From: Auraticoccus monumenti
GTDB lineage: Bacteria > Actinomycetota > Actinomycetes > Propionibacteriales > Propionibacteriaceae
Reading direction: 5' to 3'
Length of the DNA stretch: 64,000 nucleotides
NCBI RefSeq assembly: GCF_900101785.1
Contig: NZ_LT629688.1
Location: 2,976,001-3,040,000, forward strand
This document shows, one piece after another, positions 26,390-35,507 of the stretch (position 1 is its first letter; every line of letters begins with the position of its first letter). The position numbers were made by a program, and so were the translations under genes. A model generated the notes under the pieces. The model was not told the DNA's origin. It was given only the letters and a program-made list of their open reading frames with translations, and made no database searches.

Positions 26390-27937
26390 TCAGGCCCGGT
26401 CGAGACGGGGCTGGCCGGCGGGGGTGGTGAAGCGGGCGACGACCTGCCGCGGTGCGGTGTCGTCGGCCTCGACCCAGGGCACGACCACGAAGGTCGACTC
26501 CATCTGCTCCGGGGTGAGGGTGACGTGGACGTAGCCGCGCCGACCGTCGTAGAGCTTGACGTAGTCGTGACGCACCCAGTCCGCGGTGAAGCCGTCGGTC
26601 GGTGCGCCGTCGCCGTCGGAGGCCACCGAGGTGCAGATCAGCTCGACCCCGGCATTGCCCGCGGACGGGTCGGTGGGGTCGACGCGCAGCTCGGAGGCCA
26701 CGTGCTTGTGGATGTCACCGGTGAGCACGACGCCGTTGCGGCTGCGCCCCATGGAGGTGAGCAGACGCTGCCGGGCGGCCGGGTAGCCGTCCCACTGGTC
26801 GCTGCGGTCGTCGCTGATCGGTGAGACGACGACCCCCGAGGCCAGCAGGTTCCAGGTGGCCGGCGAGCCCTCGAGCCGCTCGGTCACCCAGTGCTCCTGC
26901 TCCTTCCCCAGCATGCTGCGGCCGGGGTCGAGCCGCTCTGCGGGCGTGGTCGCCGCCGGGTCGCGGAACTGGCGGGTGTCGAGCATCGAGAAGCGGGCCA
27001 GGCGGCCCACGTCGAGCCCGGTGGTGACATCGCCGACCGGGCCCTCGGGCATCGCGTCGACGTCCATCGGCAGGTTCTCGTAGAAGGCCCGGTACGCAAC
27101 GGCGACCCGGTGGGCGAACAGGTCGTCGGGCAGGCCGTAGGCCGAGGAGGCCCCGACGTAGTTGTTCTGCACCTCGTGGTCGTCCCAGGTGAGGACCGCC
27201 GGTACCCGGGCGTGCAGCCGCTGCAGGTGGGGGTCGCTCTTGAACAGCCCGTAGCGCACCCGGTACTGCTCCAGGGTCTCCACCTCCACCGTCGAGGCCT
27301 GCCCGACCGACGCGCCATCGCGCCACAGGTTGCTGGCGGTGATGCCGTACTCGTAGATGTAGTCGCCGACGAAGACGGCCAGGTCCAGGTCGGGCTCCTG
27401 GGCCAGGTGGCGGTGGGCGGTGAAGTGGCCGTGGTACCAGGCCTGGCAGGAGGTGACGCCGAAGGAGAAGCGCTCCGGCGTCTCCCCGGGCGCCGGCAGC
27501 GTCCGGAAGCGTCCGACGGGGCTGCGGCCGCGGCCGACGCGGAAGCGGTAGAAGTACTCGGTCCCGGGCTCCAGCCCGGTGACACGGGGGTGCACCGCGT
27601 GGGCCAGCTCGGGCTGGGCCAGGGCGTGACCCTGGGCGACGACGTCGCGGAAGCGGTCGTCGGTGGCCACGTCCCACCGGACCGGGACCGGGCGGAGCGG
27701 CATCCCGCCGTGTCCGTCGGGGGCCACCGGCTCGGGGGCCAGCCGGGTCCACAGCACCATCCCGTCCGGGCGCGGGGCCCCGCTGGCGACCCCCAGCCCG
27801 AAGAGCTCGTCGCGCCCGACGGGGTCGGCGCCGGCCTGCTCGGGGGCGCTGATCCCCAGGGCGATGGTGGCGGCGCTAACGCCGCCGACCTGGAGCAGGC
27901 GGCGGCGGCTCAGCCGTGGGGAAGTGGGCGCAGACAT
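26390..27937 (-). CDS. phoD: PhoD-type alkaline phosphatase/phosphodiesterase, Tat-exported
   Basis: Secreted metallophosphatase of 515 residues. Twin-arginine signal SRRRLLQVGG (10-19) with a hydrophobic stretch and AGA cleavage region. The PhoD domain shows SGAPRPDGMVLWTRL, the metal-binding FVGDYIYEYG, VLTWDDHEVQNNY and VVLTGDIHKH; these correspond to the Fe/Ca site of the family. Expected to hydrolyse phosphomonoesters, phosphodiesters or teichoic acid outside the cell, usually induced by phosphate starvation. ATG at 27937 with GAGGAGA ribosome site; further upstream reading frame is intergenic. First gene of a two-gene unit with the FnIII protein. Confidence 0.9.
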   Translation of the reverse strand: MSAPTSPRLSRRRLLQVGGVSAATIALGISAPEQAGADPVGRDELFGLGVASGAPRPDGMVLWTRLAPEPVAPDGHGGMPLRPVPVRWDVATDDRFRDVVAQGHALAQPELAHAVHPRVTGLEPGTEYFYRFRVGRGRSPVGRFRTLPAPGETPERFSFGVTSCQAWYHGHFTAHRHLAQEPDLDLAVFVGDYIYEYGITASNLWRDGASVGQASTVEVETLEQYRVRYGLFKSDPHLQRLHARVPAVLTWDDHEVQNNYVGASSAYGLPDDLFAHRVAVAYRAFYENLPMDVDAMPEGPVGDVTTGLDVGRLARFSMLDTRQFRDPAATTPAERLDPGRSMLGKEQEHWVTERLEGSPATWNLLASGVVVSPISDDRSDQWDGYPAARQRLLTSMGRSRNGVVLTGDIHKHVASELRVDPTDPSAGNAGVELICTSVASDGDGAPTDGFTADWVRHDYVKLYDGRRGYVHVTLTPEQMESTFVVVPWVEADDTAPRQVVARFTTPAGQPRLDRA

Positions 27938-28416
27938 CGGTCTCCTCGGTCGTCGGGTGTGGCTCGACGAGCCTGCTGGGACCGGGTGAACGCGAACCCA
28001 TGGCGAGGTGAGGGGGCGGAGTCCCGCGGACGACGACCCCACGCCGCCGGAGGAGCGGCCTGCGGCTGTGGCGGTGCCGAGCGGGCGCGGACGGACATGA
28101 CGCGGCCGCGGTCGACGGGAGGCAGCGTGGCCCGCCGACCTCTCGTTCGCAGGAGGGAGAAGGCCAGCACCTGGCCTGAGCGGCCGATCTCCGTCGCCGG
28201 CGGCTAACCAGGAAGCGCGAGGACCGGGTTACCGGTGACGACGTCCGCTCAAGGGCCCAAGGAGGAGCTGGAAGACAGCCCGCGAGCGGCTGCTGGCTCC
28301 TGCCAGACCCTCGGCCCCAGCGACGCAGGCAGGTCCAGACCGCCGGGCTGGCGACGACCCGGTCCTGATCAGGAGCCCGGGAGCCAACGCGACGCGGCTC
28401 GACGGTGGGGCTCGGC
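27938..28416. other. 479-bp gene-free region upstream of phoD
   Basis: No convincing coding frame. It must hold the phoD promoter (minus strand) and the 3' end region of the DUF6194 gene. On the minus strand a single GTTCACCCGGT-like unit (27981-27991, complement ACCGGGTGAAC) lies 44 bp before phoD and matches one half of a Streptomyces PHO box, but a second 11-bp unit in register is not evident. I see no hairpin terminator, RNA gene or repeat. Confidence 0.5.
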
Positions 28417-28908
28417 TCAGCCCGTCGGGGTGTCGTCCTGGCTGGTCACCTCACCGCGGCGCTCGGCCCGCGCCACCGCGTCGCCGTGGGCGTCGCGCAG
28501 CATGCTCACCACGACGTCGGAGGTGCGCTCGCCGGGGTTGACCACGCAGACCCAGCCCAGGGCCCGGTAGACCGGGTGCGGCAGCACGGTGTCGACGACC
28601 GAGAAGTCGGAGGTCCCCAGGTCCTGGGGGCCCTCGCCGCCGGTCAGCTCCTCGAAGCGGTCACGTCCGACGTGGACGTTGACCCGCCACCGGCCCTCAC
28701 CGTCGAGGTCGGAGGCGGTGTCGTCGGGGTAGTTCTTGGTCACGACCGTGCCGTAGGGCTGAACGTTGGGCGGTACCTGGCCGTCGGGGGCGTGGTAGAA
28801 GAAGTGGTCCCCCCAGGCGATCGGCGGGGTGTCGCTGCCCTCCTCCGGCGACCAGATCAGGGCGCCGTCGAGGGTGCGGACGAAGTCGAGGAGCTGCTGC
28901 AGGGTCAT
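28417..28908 (-). CDS. DUF6194 family protein
   Basis: A 163-residue soluble protein resembling the DUF6194 family: MTLQQLLDFVRTLDGA start, WGDHFFYHAPDG, PYGTVVTKNYPDD, RWRVNVHVGRDRF and VLPHPVYRALGWVCVVNPGERT. Related to MmcQ/YjbR-like and DUF1801-like small cytosolic proteins of unknown role. ATG start; GAGGAT (minus strand, 28915-28920) ends 6 nt upstream, so probably leaderless. Stands alone, 33 bp downstream of the Nudix gene on the same strand. Confidence 0.75.
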   Translation of the reverse strand: MTLQQLLDFVRTLDGALIWSPEEGSDTPPIAWGDHFFYHAPDGQVPPNVQPYGTVVTKNYPDDTASDLDGEGRWRVNVHVGRDRFEELTGGEGPQDLGTSDFSVVDTVLPHPVYRALGWVCVVNPGERTSDVVVSMLRDAHGDAVARAERRGEVTSQDDTPTG

Positions 28909-28925
28909 GGCCCCATCCTCCCGTC

Positions 28926-28954
28926 CTCCCCGCCCGTGCGGTCAGGCGGGGGAG
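28926..28954 (-). terminator. Hairpin at the end of the glgE-mak-glgB-nudix operon
   Basis: CTCCCCGCC (28926-28934), 10-nt loop, GGCGGGGGAG (28945-28954) with one bulged G; overlaps the stop codon of the Nudix gene (28942-28944). A long GC stem without a T-tract, as often seen in actinobacteria. Confidence 0.4.
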
Positions 28955-29742
28955 CCGTCCTCCAGGTAGGCGGTGCCGCCCGGGTGGGCGAGCAGGTGCT
29001 GCAGCCGGCGCGCGGCCCCGGGGCGCAGCTGCGGGTAGGCCGTCTCCGGCGTCACCCAGTGCACGGCGGCGATCTCGTGGGGCTCGAGCACGAACGAGGC
29101 CACCTGCTCGGGGGTGAGGACCCCGCCGTCGAAGATCAGCTCGACCGCGTCGTCCCAGCCCAGGTAGGGCGGCAGCCAGTCCACCGCGAGCACGGGGCCC
29201 AGCTCGACGTCGATGCCGAGCTCCTCACGGACCTCACGTACCGCACCGGCCCGTGGGGACTCGTGCGGCTCGACCACCCCGCCGGGCAGCTCCCAGTCCT
29301 CCTTGAAGGTGGTGCGGCAGAAGAGGTAGGCGCCCTCCTCGTCCCGGAACAGGACGTGGGCGATCACCCGGGTGCGGGGCAGCACCGTGGTCATCACCCC
29401 GGAGAAGCCCTCGGGGCCGTGCACCACGTCGCTGGCCAGCCGGGCGTAGAGGACGACGTCCTCGAAGCCGTCCGGCCCGGTGCGCAGGGCCAGCCGGCGC
29501 ACCCCCTCCTGGCGGAACCCGGCCCGGTGCAGGGCACGCCGACCGACCCGGTCCGAGACCGGGAGCGAGACCTCGAGGCGACGCAGCTCGTTGCCGAGGA
29601 TCGACTCGTCGCCCACCGCGCTCAACGCCTGGGCGAGGGCCTCAGCACTGGTGGTGACCGCCCAGCTGAGCGTCCCGACGCCGTCGTTCTGGTCGACCCG
29701 GATGGTCAGCCGGGTCGACCCTGCGTCGTCGGGGACGCTCAC
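28942..29742 (-). CDS. Nudix hydrolase with a partial GNAT-like N-terminal domain
   Basis: A 266-residue fusion. Residues about 1-110 resemble the C-terminal half of a RimJ-type acetyltransferase (RRALHRAGFRQEGVRRLALR, then GFEDVVLYARL) but lack an acetyl-CoA loop, so this part is probably non-catalytic. Residues about 120-250 form a Nudix domain with a full box: GGVVEPHE, then REVREELGI (GX5EX7REUXEEXGU). Substrate unknown. GTG start overlaps the glgB stop by 4 nt, making it the last gene of the glgE-mak-glgB operon; a nucleotide-sugar or ADP-glucose related substrate is conceivable from context only. Confidence 0.77.
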   Translation of the reverse strand: MSVPDDAGSTRLTIRVDQNDGVGTLSWAVTTSAEALAQALSAVGDESILGNELRRLEVSLPVSDRVGRRALHRAGFRQEGVRRLALRTGPDGFEDVVLYARLASDVVHGPEGFSGVMTTVLPRTRVIAHVLFRDEEGAYLFCRTTFKEDWELPGGVVEPHESPRAGAVREVREELGIDVELGPVLAVDWLPPYLGWDDAVELIFDGGVLTPEQVASFVLEPHEIAAVHWVTPETAYPQLRPGAARRLQHLLAHPGGTAYLEDGSPA

Positions 29743-31907
29743 CTGCTGCCGGTCCCCGAGGACCGGCGGGCGGCCTTCCCGCCCTTCCCGGCCTTGCCGC
29801 CCTTGCGGCCCCGGTCACCAGGGCCGGCCTCGGCCGCCCGGCGCGCGGGTGCCGTGCCGGCACTCGCGGTCGGGGCGGTCCCCGGAGCGGCGGGAGCCTC
29901 CGTCGGCGTCTCGGACTCCGTCGGAGCCGGTGCCTCGAGCGCGGGCACGTCCGAGGCCTGCTCCGGAGCCGTCTCGACGGCCTGGTCCGCAGCCTCCCCG
30001 GCGCTCAGCTCCGGGTCGTGCACCAGCCAGACGGCCCCCAGCGGTGGCACGGTGACCGCGGCGCTGGCCGGCAACCCGTGGGAGCCGACCTCGACCGCGG
30101 TGACCGCGCCCAGGTTGCCGTAGGCGCCGGTCCCGTCGTAGATCTCGGCGTCGGTGTTGAGCACCTCGCGCCACCGCCCGTCCCGGGGCAGCCCGATCCG
30201 GTAGTCACGCCGGGGCTCGGTGGCGAAGTTGACCACACAGGCCATCGCCCCGCCGTGCTCGTCGTAGCGCAGGAAGGAGAAGACGTTGCCGCCGGCGTCG
30301 TCGGCCTCGATCCACTGGAAGCCGCGGTGGTCGTTGTCCAGCTCCCACAGCGGCGGGTGGGCCCGGTAGGTGTCGTTGAGGTCCTTGACCAGCCGCTGCA
30401 GACCCCGGTGGCCCCAGTGGCTGGTGGCCATCCAGTCCGGACCGCGGTCCTCGCTGAACTCCGACCGCTGGCCGAACTCGGTGCCCATGAACAGCAGCTG
30501 CTTGCCGGGGTGGCACCACTGCAGGGCGTACAAGGCGCGCAGGGTGGCGAACTTGCGCCAGTCGTCCTCGGGGACCTTGCCCAGCATGGAGCCCTTGCCG
30601 TGCACGACCTCGTCGTGGCTGATCGGCAGCACGAAGTTCTCCGAGAAGGCGTAGACCAGCCCGAAGGTGATCTCGCTGTGGTGGTACTGGCGGTGCACCG
30701 GCTCCCGGGAGATGTAGCGCAGGGAGTCGTTCATCCAGCCCATGTTCCACTTGAAGCCGAAGCCCAGCCCGCCCTCGTGCACCGGCCGGGTCACCCCGGG
30801 CCAGGAGGTCGACTCCTCGGCCACGGTGATCACCCCGGGCACCCGCTGGTACAGGTGGGCGTTGACCGTCTTGAGCAGCTCGACGGCCTCCAGGTTCTCC
30901 CGGCCGCCGTAGCGGTTGGGGACCCACTGGCCCTCTTCGCGGGAGTAGTCCAGGTAGAGCATCGAGGCGACGGCGTCCACGCGCAGTCCGTCGATGTGGA
31001 ACTGGTCGACCCAGAACAGCGCGCTGGAGACCAGGAACGACTTCACCTCGCTGCGCCCGAAGTCGAAGATGTAGGTGCCCCAGTCCAGGTGCTGGCCCAG
31101 CCGCGGGTCGGGGTGCTCGTAGATCGAGGTGCCGTCGAAGTTGGCCAGCGCCCACGGGTCGCTGGCGAAGTGCCCCGGCACCCAGTCCATGATCACGCCG
31201 ACGCCGGCCTGGTGCAGCCGGTCGATCAGGTAGCGCAGGTCGTCCGGTGAACCCAGCGAGGCGAACGGCGCGAAGTACCCCGTCACCTGGTAGCCCCAGG
31301 AGCCGAGGAACGGGTGGTGGGCCACGCCGATCAGCTCCACGTGGGTGAACCCCTGCCAGGTGACGTACTCCACCAGCTGGTCGGCCATCTCGGAGTAGGT
31401 CAGCCCGGGCCGCCAGGACGGCAGGTGCACCTCGTAGACGCTCATCGGCTCGGCGTGCGGCCGGGCGGCGGCCCGGCGCTCCAGCCACTCCGCGTCCTGC
31501 CACTGGTAGCCGCTCTGGTGCACGATCGAGCCGGTCGAGGGCAGGCCCTCGGCCTGGCGGGCCATCGGGTCGGCCTTGTCGCGCCAGACCCCGTCGGCCC
31601 CCTGGACGCGGTACTTGTAGACCGCGCCGGCGCCGACACCCTCGACGAACAGCGCCCAGACCCCCGAGCCCGGGACCAGCTGCATCTCGTGCTCGCCGGG
31701 CACGTAGTGGTTGAAGTCGCCGATCAGCTGCACGCGCTGGGCGTTGGGCGCCCAGACCGAGAAGCGGGTGCCGTCGACGGAGCCGCGCTCGTCATCGGCC
31801 ACGGTGAGCACGTGCGCGCCCAGCCGGCGCCAGGACTCGGTGTCGTGGCCGGCGTGGAACCCCTCGAAGTCCCAGCCGCGCAGGCCTCCCTCGCGGTCGA
31901 ATGCCAT
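29739..31907 (-). CDS. glgB: 1,4-alpha-glucan branching enzyme
   Basis: Introduces alpha-1,6 branches into the linear glucan made by GlgE. 722 residues. CBM48 domain (about 40-130, WAPNAQRVQLIGDFN), then the GH13_9 barrel: region I DWVPGHF, region II GLRVDAVASMLYLDY with the nucleophile Asp, region III AEEST with the acid Glu, region IV ISHDEVVHGK. Two oddities: the extra N-terminal N1 module of mycobacterial/streptomycete GlgB is missing, and after the final strand (about 628) there is a 90-residue Ala/Pro/Glu/Thr-rich tail ending in a Lys/Arg/Gly block. ATG at 31907 (TGATG overlap with the maltokinase stop) with GAGAGGA ribosome site. Confidence 0.94.
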   Translation of the reverse strand: MAFDREGGLRGWDFEGFHAGHDTESWRRLGAHVLTVADDERGSVDGTRFSVWAPNAQRVQLIGDFNHYVPGEHEMQLVPGSGVWALFVEGVGAGAVYKYRVQGADGVWRDKADPMARQAEGLPSTGSIVHQSGYQWQDAEWLERRAAARPHAEPMSVYEVHLPSWRPGLTYSEMADQLVEYVTWQGFTHVELIGVAHHPFLGSWGYQVTGYFAPFASLGSPDDLRYLIDRLHQAGVGVIMDWVPGHFASDPWALANFDGTSIYEHPDPRLGQHLDWGTYIFDFGRSEVKSFLVSSALFWVDQFHIDGLRVDAVASMLYLDYSREEGQWVPNRYGGRENLEAVELLKTVNAHLYQRVPGVITVAEESTSWPGVTRPVHEGGLGFGFKWNMGWMNDSLRYISREPVHRQYHHSEITFGLVYAFSENFVLPISHDEVVHGKGSMLGKVPEDDWRKFATLRALYALQWCHPGKQLLFMGTEFGQRSEFSEDRGPDWMATSHWGHRGLQRLVKDLNDTYRAHPPLWELDNDHRGFQWIEADDAGGNVFSFLRYDEHGGAMACVVNFATEPRRDYRIGLPRDGRWREVLNTDAEIYDGTGAYGNLGAVTAVEVGSHGLPASAAVTVPPLGAVWLVHDPELSAGEAADQAVETAPEQASDVPALEAPAPTESETPTEAPAAPGTAPTASAGTAPARRAAEAGPGDRGRKGGKAGKGGKAARRSSGTGSR

Positions 31908-33319
31908 CAACGGTCCTCTCGGTTCTCGGGTGCGTGGTGCTCGGGGGCGGTGTCGCCGCGCTCCTCGTCGGTGTCGACGAGGCGCTCCAGCGCCCGCAAC
32001 GGGATGCCTACCCAGGCCGGGCGGTTGCGGACCTCGTAGACCACCTCGTAGACCGCCTTGTCGGCCACGTAGGCGGCCAGCAGCGAGGTCTCCCCACCGG
32101 CCAGGGCCGTGCCACCGGTGTAGCCGGCCAGGAAGGCCCCGGTGCAGGCCGCGGCCCAGGCGTGCGCGGAGCGCGCGGCCGCGGCCGCGTCCCCGGCCAG
32201 CTCGGCCGAGGCCGCGGCGGCTGCGGCGGCGCTGCCCGCGGCGTAGTCGAAGGAGCGCAGCAGCCCGGCGACGTCGCGCCAGGGCGAGTCCGGCTCCCGG
32301 CGCTCGTCCATCGTCTTCATCGGCTCGCCCTCGAAGTCGATGATCTTCCAGCCGTCGCTGGTCAGCAGCGTCTGCCCCAGGTGGAAGTCCCCGTGCACCC
32401 GCTGGGTGGCGGGTGCGAGGGGGCGGACCCGGTCGAAGACCGACCGGAGCTCACCGGACATCGCGGCGAGCTCGGGGGCCTCGCGCTGGGCGGTGTGCAG
32501 CCGCCTGGCCATCGTCTGGGCCAGTGCGTCCCCGGCCAGCTCACCGGTGGGGAAGTGCTCGGCCAGGGCCTCGTGCACGCCCCGCAGGGCGACGCCCAGG
32601 GCGGTGGCCTCGGCGGTGAAGTCGGTGTCCTCGCTGCAGGAGGCCAGCGCCAGGTCCCAGCCGTCGCGGGCGTCGTGCAGCTGCTCCACGACCATGGCCA
32701 GGTCCGCGTCGTGACGGCGGGACCCGGTGGTCCACTCCGCCTCGATCCAGCCGTGCAGCCGCGCCGCCCGGGCCCGGGGGTCCCCGGCCAGCGCCCGGTG
32801 CACCTCGATGTCGAGGTTGCGCCCCGGCTCCAGCCGGCGGAACGCCTTGAGCATGGCCACCTCGCCGTACATCACCGAGGAGTTGGACTGCTCCCCGCCG
32901 AACAGGCGCGGAGCCAGGGCGGCGTCGAGCGGGTGCGGGGCGACCGTGCGGCAGCGGACGACCGCGCCGTCGGCGGACACCTCGCGCTCCTCGACGACCG
33001 CACGGAGCACCGCGGCCATGGCCTCGGGGTCTCGGGTGGCGTCGTGGCGGTGCACCCGACCGAGCTGGGGGAGGTCGTCCTCACCCAGCCGGGACGTCTC
33101 GGCCGAGCCGTCGCCGAGGGGGCGGTAGGACAGCAGCAGCTGGTACTGCTCCACGGTGTCGTCGTCGTAGCCGACCTCGGCGATCTCGGCGCGCACCGCC
33201 GGCCAGCTCCCCGGCGGGGTGAGCCACGGCAGCGGGTCGACCCGGCGGAGCTCGGCCCCGCGACCCTTCCCGCCGAACCAGCGGGCCCGGCTGATGTGGT
33301 CCAGCAGGTCCGCGCTCAC
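31907..33319 (-). CDS. mak: Maltokinase (Pep2/Mak)
   Basis: Phosphorylates maltose to maltose-1-phosphate, the GlgE donor. 470 residues with an APH-like kinase fold: N-terminal ARWFGGKGR motif, FGGEQSNSSVMYG and MLKAFRRLEPG (ATP-binding lobe), catalytic VHGDFHLGQTLLTSDGW and metal-binding IIDFEGEP. GTG start overlaps the glgE stop by 4 nt (GTGA) and its stop overlaps the glgB ATG, indicating a translationally coupled operon. In many actinobacteria TreS is fused or adjacent; here no treS is present, so maltose must come from a TreS encoded elsewhere or another source. Confidence 0.93.
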   Translation of the reverse strand: MSADLLDHISRARWFGGKGRGAELRRVDPLPWLTPPGSWPAVRAEIAEVGYDDDTVEQYQLLLSYRPLGDGSAETSRLGEDDLPQLGRVHRHDATRDPEAMAAVLRAVVEEREVSADGAVVRCRTVAPHPLDAALAPRLFGGEQSNSSVMYGEVAMLKAFRRLEPGRNLDIEVHRALAGDPRARAARLHGWIEAEWTTGSRRHDADLAMVVEQLHDARDGWDLALASCSEDTDFTAEATALGVALRGVHEALAEHFPTGELAGDALAQTMARRLHTAQREAPELAAMSGELRSVFDRVRPLAPATQRVHGDFHLGQTLLTSDGWKIIDFEGEPMKTMDERREPDSPWRDVAGLLRSFDYAAGSAAAAAAASAELAGDAAAAARSAHAWAAACTGAFLAGYTGGTALAGGETSLLAAYVADKAVYEVVYEVRNRPAWVGIPLRALERLVDTDEERGDTAPEHHAPENREDR

Positions 33320-35433
33320 GGCGTCCCCGCGTCGGTCCCGGGGGCCCGGTGCAGCGGCCGCCCGTTCACCGAGCGCACGCTGAGCAGGTGGGCCGGCGAG
33401 GCGGGGCTGAGGGAGACGAAGTTGCGCGCCCCCCAGGTGAAGACCTGCCCGGTCAGCTCGTCGCGGACCTCCAGCACGGCGTCCTCGGGGAGCCCCATGG
33501 CGGCCAGGTCGAGGTACACCTCGCTCTCGCGGACCTCGTGCTGGTTGAGGCTGCAGACCACCAGCACGTGGTCGTCCCCGGCGCTCTTGGAGAAGGCGAG
33601 CACCTCCGCGTGCGGGGCGTGGTGCAGGTGGGTGTCGCGCAGCTGCTGCAGGGCCGGGTGCTCCCGGCGGATGGCGTTGAGCCGCCCCAGCAGCAGGTTG
33701 AGGTTGCCCGGGGCGTCGTAGTCGCGGGGGCGGTACTGGAACTTCTCCGAGTCCATGTACTCCTCACCGCCCACCCGCAGCGGGACGTGCTCGCAGAGCT
33801 CGAAGCCGGAGTAGACGCCCCAGGTGGGCGACATCGTCGCGGCCAGCACGGCGCGGATCGTGAAGGCGCTGGGTTGGCCGCTCTGCAGGAAGGTCGGGTT
33901 GATGTCGGGGGTGTTGACGAAGAAGTTGGGCCGCATGACGTGCGCGGTCTCGCGGCTGACCTCGGTCAGGTACTCCTCCAGCTCCCACTTCTCGTTGCGC
34001 CAGGTGAAGTAGGTGTAGGACTGCTGGTAGCCCACCTTGCCCAGGGTGCGCATCATCTCGGGCTTGGTGAAGGCCTCGGCCAGGAAGATCACGTCGGGGT
34101 CGGTGCGACGGACCTCGGCCAGCAGCCAGGCCCAGAAGCTGACCGGCTTGGTGTGGGGGTTGTCGACCCGGAAGACGCGGATGCCGCGCTCCATCCAGAA
34201 CCGGACCAGGCGCAGCACCTCGGCGTAGATGCCCTCGGGGTCCCGGTCGAAGTTGACCGGGTAGATGTCCTGGTACTTCTTGGGCGGGTTCTCCGCGTAG
34301 GCGATGGTGCCGTCGGGGCGCAGCGAGAACCACTCGGGGTGGTCCCGCACCCAGGGGTGGTCCGGCGAGGCCTGCAGCGCCAGGTCCAGGGCCACCTGGA
34401 GACCCAGCTCGGTGGCCTTCGCGACGAAGCGGTCGAAGGACTCGAAGTCACCCAGGTCGGGGTGGATGGCGTCGTGCCCGCCCTCGGCGGCACCGATCGC
34501 CCACGGCGACCCGGGGTCGTCCGGGCCGGGGGTCAGGGTGTTGTTCGGGCCCTTCCGGAAGTTGCGGCCGATCGGGTGGATCGGTGGCAGGTAGACGATG
34601 TCGAAGCCCATCGCCGCCGCGGCCTCGAGCCGCTCGTGGGAGGAGTCGAAGGTGCCTGACACCCAGCGCTGGGTCTCGTCGTCCCAGTAGGCGCCCTGGG
34701 AGCGGGGGAAGAACTCGTACCAGGAGGAGAACAGGGCCCGCTGGCGGTCGCAGAACAGCGGGTAGTCCGGGGTGGGGGAGACCAGCTCGCGCGGCCCGTG
34801 CTGGGCCATCGCCCGGCGGACGCTGCGGCTGAGCCCGATCTCCATCAGCTCCTCGGGCGGGCTGTCGGGGGTGAGGGCCGTCGCGGTTCCGCGGAGCAGC
34901 GCGGCATCGCCGTTGTGTCCGCTCGCGGCGGCGGCCTCCGCGGCGGCGGAGACGACCTGCTGGCCCTCCAGGCAGACCAGGGCGACGTCGATGCCCAGCG
35001 GGAGCTTGGCCTCCGCGTGGTGCACCCAGGTCTCCCAGGGGTCGGACCAGCCCTCGACCCGGAAGGTCCAGGGACCCTCCTGGTCCAGGACCACGGAGGC
35101 CTCCCAGTCGTCCAGACCCGCGGGCAGGAGCGCGGTCATGGCGACCCGGCGCTCGACGCCCTCGGGGTCGGTCAGGACCACCGAGGCGTTGACGGCGTCG
35201 TGGCCCTCGCGGAAGACCTTGGCGCGGATCGGGAGCCGCTCGCCGACCGAGGCCTTGGCCGGGTAGGCGCCCCCCTCGACGACGGGGCTCACCTGGACGA
35301 CGGGGATGCGGCCGACGGGCACCCCCAGGGAGGGGCGCGGGGGCTGGGCCGCGGGGGCGGCCGGGGCCGCGGGGACGCGGTCGGAGGCGCGCGCGGCGGG
35401 CGGGGTGGGCTGGGCGCTGGGCGTGGTGCTCAC
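33316..35433 (-). CDS. glgE: Alpha-1,4-glucan:maltose-1-phosphate maltosyltransferase GlgE
   Basis: Extends alpha-1,4-glucan with maltosyl units from maltose-1-phosphate. 705 residues of the GH13_3 family. A disordered Ala/Pro-rich N-terminus (about 1-45) precedes the N domain (IPVVQVSPVVEGGAYPAKAS) and the catalytic barrel: nucleophile Asp424 (FRVDNPHTKP), acid/base Glu453 (FLAEAFTKP), and NTPDINP near the third carboxylate; YLPPIHPIGR is the donor-site loop. GTG at 35433 is chosen since the complement of 35440-35445 gives TACGTT ending 6 nt upstream (leaderless). First gene of glgE-mak-glgB-nudix, divergent from glgP. Confidence 0.95.
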   Translation of the reverse strand: MSTTPSAQPTPPAARASDRVPAAPAAPAAQPPRPSLGVPVGRIPVVQVSPVVEGGAYPAKASVGERLPIRAKVFREGHDAVNASVVLTDPEGVERRVAMTALLPAGLDDWEASVVLDQEGPWTFRVEGWSDPWETWVHHAEAKLPLGIDVALVCLEGQQVVSAAAEAAAASGHNGDAALLRGTATALTPDSPPEELMEIGLSRSVRRAMAQHGPRELVSPTPDYPLFCDRQRALFSSWYEFFPRSQGAYWDDETQRWVSGTFDSSHERLEAAAAMGFDIVYLPPIHPIGRNFRKGPNNTLTPGPDDPGSPWAIGAAEGGHDAIHPDLGDFESFDRFVAKATELGLQVALDLALQASPDHPWVRDHPEWFSLRPDGTIAYAENPPKKYQDIYPVNFDRDPEGIYAEVLRLVRFWMERGIRVFRVDNPHTKPVSFWAWLLAEVRRTDPDVIFLAEAFTKPEMMRTLGKVGYQQSYTYFTWRNEKWELEEYLTEVSRETAHVMRPNFFVNTPDINPTFLQSGQPSAFTIRAVLAATMSPTWGVYSGFELCEHVPLRVGGEEYMDSEKFQYRPRDYDAPGNLNLLLGRLNAIRREHPALQQLRDTHLHHAPHAEVLAFSKSAGDDHVLVVCSLNQHEVRESEVYLDLAAMGLPEDAVLEVRDELTGQVFTWGARNFVSLSPASPAHLLSVRSVNGRPLHRAPGTDAGTP

Positions 35434-35439
35434 GAACCC

Positions 35440-35445
35440 AACGTA
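35440..35445 (-). promoter_or_regulatory. -10 hexamer TACGTT of glgE (leaderless)
   Basis: TACGTT on the minus strand ends 6 nt before the GTG of glgE. The -35 region would fall near 35463-35468, overlapping a CCACGG element related to the direct repeats nearer glgP. Confidence 0.55.
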
Positions 35446-35507
35446 GCGGGAGGGACGGACACCGTGGCGCGGTGGGCCGCCTCCCGGCACGGGGGCGGAC
35501 GGGTCGA

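Noticed and set aside
27981-28020. PHO box upstream of phoD
   Set aside because: Only one GTTCACC-like unit is convincing; the required 11-bp spaced second unit does not match, so I mention it only as a weak element in the intergenic entry.
27910-28170. Small minus-strand frame of 86 codons upstream of phoD
   Set aside because: Runs through the phoD promoter and signal-peptide region, no ribosome site and no recognisable protein features.
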